64,000 bases of DNA from Bradyrhizobium acaciae (GTDB lineage Bacteria > Pseudomonadota > Alphaproteobacteria > Rhizobiales > Xanthobacteraceae). The notes below the pieces were generated by a model that was not told the DNA's origin, did no database searches, and saw only the letters and a list, made by a program, of their open reading frames with translations. The translations under genes and the position numbers were made by a program. Where the stretch lies: the NCBI RefSeq assembly GCF_020889785.1, contig NZ_JACMYK010000009.1:55416-119415 (forward strand), written 5' to 3'. Each line of letters starts with the position of its first letter. Within the stretch, counting starts at the first letter, position 1. This document shows positions 62,208-64,000 of this stretch, one piece after another.

Positions 62208-63038
62208 ATGACGGAAGGTCAGAAGTTTGCTCACAATCCGGAGGAATTGCTTTCCGAGATGCACGGGGGCGTGCTGGTGCTCACGATCAATCGGCAAGAG
62301 AGCTACAATTCGTGGACCTCTGCACTACGTGATGCGCTTGGACGCAGACTTCTCGCCGCCGACACGGACATGAGTGTTGAAGCCGTCGTTGTCACGGGAG
62401 CCGGGGGCAAAGCGTTCTGCTCCGGCCAAGATTTGTCGGAGCTGCAAGAATTTGCCGATGGCGTGAACATCGAGGCGTTCATGCAACGTCTTAGCAAGTG
62501 CTACGACTCAGTCAGACAATTCAGCAAGCCGCTCGTTGCCGCGATCAACGGCGTTGCAGCCGGATCCGGCTTTCAGGTCACTCAATTTTGCGACTACGTG
62601 ATTGCTCATCCCGGGGTCAGGGTAGGCCAAACTGAATTGACATCAGGTCTGCCCAGCGTCTTCGGAACATGGCTCATGTGGGAGCGGGTCGGGCGGCGGG
62701 CTATCGAGCTTGCCTTGCAGGGCCGCCTTATGGAAGCTGAGGAGGCCAAGCAACTGGGCTTCATTCACGAAATCGCGGAGCCCTCGAAGGTGCTTGAGGT
62801 TGCGTTGGAGGCCGCCCGTCGTCTCGCCAAGCAGCCGCGAGTGGCCTACAGCCTCTCGAAAGCTGCAAATCGGCAGTTCGATGAACAGCGTTATGCAAAT
62901 GCAATGGAAATGGCCGTCTCTGCCTATCGCGAAGCTTTCAATACAGGCGCACCTCAACAAGAAATCGGGAAATTCTTCAAACGCCGCCGGGCCCGAAAGC
63001 TCGCATCGCCGGCTACGCCCGGGATTTCAGGGGGCTGA
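62208..63038 (+). CDS. Enoyl-CoA hydratase/isomerase family protein
   Basis: A 276-residue crotonase-fold protein. The oxyanion-hole segments are present: GAGGKAFCSGQDLSEL and the second, KPLVAAINGVAAGSGFQVTQ with DYVIAHPGVRVGQTELTSGL. At the general-acid/base positions it has no Glu-Glu pair of a typical hydratase (GQTELTSGLPSVFG carries one Glu), so an isomerase or hydrolase is equally possible. The ATG at 62208 follows AAGGAG. A basic tail (FFKRRRARKLAS) is unusual. It lies between two EhuB-like genes and downstream of a CoA ligase, so it may process a CoA thioester made in this cluster. Confidence 0.85.
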   Translation: MTEGQKFAHNPEELLSEMHGGVLVLTINRQESYNSWTSALRDALGRRLLAADTDMSVEAVVVTGAGGKAFCSGQDLSELQEFADGVNIEAFMQRLSKCYDSVRQFSKPLVAAINGVAAGSGFQVTQFCDYVIAHPGVRVGQTELTSGLPSVFGTWLMWERVGRRAIELALQGRLMEAEEAKQLGFIHEIAEPSKVLEVALEAARRLAKQPRVAYSLSKAANRQFDEQRYANAMEMAVSAYREAFNTGAPQQEIGKFFKRRRARKLASPATPGISGG

Positions 63039-63230
63039 CGTTCGACCCGGAGCCGCGCGCGGGTCAGGAAGCCCAGTGTCGGAGAGCGGTAGGCTGGGCT
63101 GTCGCGATACGGCAGCGCATCGGTCGCTTTGAGCGGTCCGTAGCTGCATGCTTGCATCGATACTGCGCCAGACACCTAACGAAGCCGATTGTCAGCGGCA
63201 AACCGGCCGACAACGCAGCCATCATCAATT

Positions 63231-63268
63231 CCAAAGTGATATCGATTGCCCAGAATTTGGTATTTGCG
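63231..63268 (+). promoter_or_regulatory. 38-bp repeated promoter/operator element, copy C
   Basis: ATTCCAA precedes and overlaps the start, and TTTGGTATTTGCG begins 25 bases after the first C, as in copies A and B. The left block is more diverged (CCAAAGTGATATC). It is 52 bp before the second EhuB-like ATG. Confidence 0.55.
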
Positions 63269-63319
63269 TCGCCGGACCTAGTTCACTCACACTGCTCGAG
63301 TTAGGGAGGCGAAAAGGTT

Positions 63320-64000
63320 ATGCGCGGGATACCAACGCTCTTGCTGCTGGTCCTGCTGCTGGGAACTGCTGGTTTTTCTGTTCCGAGTGGTGCGCAAACT
63401 GAAGACCCTCTTTTCGCCTCGGTTCTAAAGGCCGGCGAAGTCACGGTGGGGCTCGGTTCGGCTCCCCCCTATATTGCTGTTTCGCCAGACGGGCGGGCGA
63501 CCGGTTACATTATCGAGGTCCTGAACTTAGCCCTCAAAGGCATGGGCCTTCCGGCACTCACGCCGGTTCTTGCGAAGTGGGACGCAATGATTCCAGGGCT
63601 GCAGGCCCGCCAGTTCGACTTCGTCGGCGGTCAGGTGATCACCGAAGCGCGCTGCAAGGCCGTCATATTCGCGGCTCCCATGTGGGTCATGCGCGATGCG
63701 CTGTATACCCGGCCCGGAAATCCGAAGCAGTTGACAGGTTACGCGCAGGTTGCGCAGAGTTCGGACATCAAGCTGGCGGTGATCGCGGGGACAACCCAAG
63801 AAGCATATGCGCTGAAGCAAGGCGTGCGGTTCGAACAGCTCGTGCGCGTCACTGACATCCAGGCCGGTGCCGCAAGCGTCATCGGTGGTCGGGCGGACGC
63901 ATTCGTGGTTGGCCAATTCACCATCACGAATCCCAAGGAGAAAGGCCTTCAGGTCGTCGTCGACAAAGACGCGCCAGCGCACGGGTTTGCTGCCGTGTTT
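63320..64000 (+). CDS. EhuB-like ABC transporter substrate-binding protein 2, 3' partial
   Basis: The reading frame runs off the right edge of the window. It opens at ATG 63320 after GGGAGG and AAAAGG. A signal peptide (IPTLLLLVLLLGTAGFSVPS) leads into VGLGSAPPYIAVSPDGRATG, WDAMIPGLQARQFDFVGGQV, ITEARCKAVIFAAPM, RPGNPKQLTGYAQVAQ and GGRADAFVVGQFTI. These match the first EhuB-like protein at 60.9 kb block for block, so the two are paralogues with the same kind of ligand. The mature region is about 200 residues to the edge, nearly complete. Permease genes may follow beyond the window. Confidence 0.85.
   Translation, partial: MRGIPTLLLLVLLLGTAGFSVPSGAQTEDPLFASVLKAGEVTVGLGSAPPYIAVSPDGRATGYIIEVLNLALKGMGLPALTPVLAKWDAMIPGLQARQFDFVGGQVITEARCKAVIFAAPMWVMRDALYTRPGNPKQLTGYAQVAQSSDIKLAVIAGTTQEAYALKQGVRFEQLVRVTDIQAGAASVIGGRADAFVVGQFTITNPKEKGLQVVVDKDAPAHGFAAVF

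Noticed and set aside
1..64000. CRISPR arrays, tRNA or rRNA genes
   Set aside because: No regular spaced repeat array and no cloverleaf or rRNA signature was noticed by eye; a dedicated tRNA/ncRNA scan was not possible.

Overview
The window looks like an accessory region of a Bradyrhizobium-type alphaproteobacterium. The evidence is a Porin_2-type porin with a classic rhizobial N-terminus, a LuxI/LuxR pair resembling rhizobial acyl-homoserine-lactone (AHL) systems, high GC, and several decayed insertion sequences. No tRNA, rRNA, CRISPR array or core housekeeping operon was recognised.

Layout. 0-9 kb: a degenerate ImmA/IrrE-like protein (5' end outside the window), IS remnants, a porin with its terminator, a CapA-type phosphatase, a small secreted Gly/His-rich protein and an M20 amidohydrolase. 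8.8-11.7 kb: a minus-strand operon of membrane proteins, one with TPRs. 12.4-16.3 kb: a quorum-sensing locus of two convergent operons. The plus-strand operon is luxI, a small translationally coupled gene and an EctB-like aminotransferase. The minus-strand operon is an AidH-like alpha/beta hydrolase (predicted AHL lactonase) followed by luxR. 16.3-49.3 kb: an island of conflict-type genes. It holds a nitrilase-fold protein, a winged-helix/PAS/kinase-like protein, a WD40-ROC GTPase-phosphoesterase, two paralogous gluzincin protease-MBL hydrolase modules (one fused to a subtilisin domain), a RelA/SpoT-domain TPR protein, a Rad50-like ATPase with an S24-like C-terminus, an AbiEi-Fic fusion with operator repeats, and a nuclease-helicase pair resembling Hachiman/AbpAB. 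49.6-64 kb: a kinase / B12-radical SAM / UDG-like triplet with overlapping genes, then a metabolic cluster. The cluster has a second EctB-like aminotransferase, a GNAT-like protein, a CoA ligase, a P5C-type dehydrogenase, an enoyl-CoA hydratase and two EhuB-like binding proteins, and is interrupted by a decayed IS5-type element.

The most notable signal is regulatory. A 16-bp dyad close to CTAGGGRAWTCCCYAG occurs at least six times, always between genes, upstream of the membrane/TPR operon, the lactonase-luxR operon and its divergent neighbour, the WD40-ROC gene, the protease-MBL/RelA divergent pair, the region before the Rad50-like ATPase, and the kinase/radical-SAM operon. Weaker versions precede luxI and the subtilisin-gluzincin gene. 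It has the size and symmetry of a lux box. My inference is that the local LuxR controls a population-density-dependent set of defence or conflict genes, with a built-in signal-degrading enzyme. A second repeated element (38 bp, fixed spacing) precedes the CoA ligase and both binding-protein genes in the right-hand cluster. Family assignments come from recognised motifs read by eye; no database search was possible.
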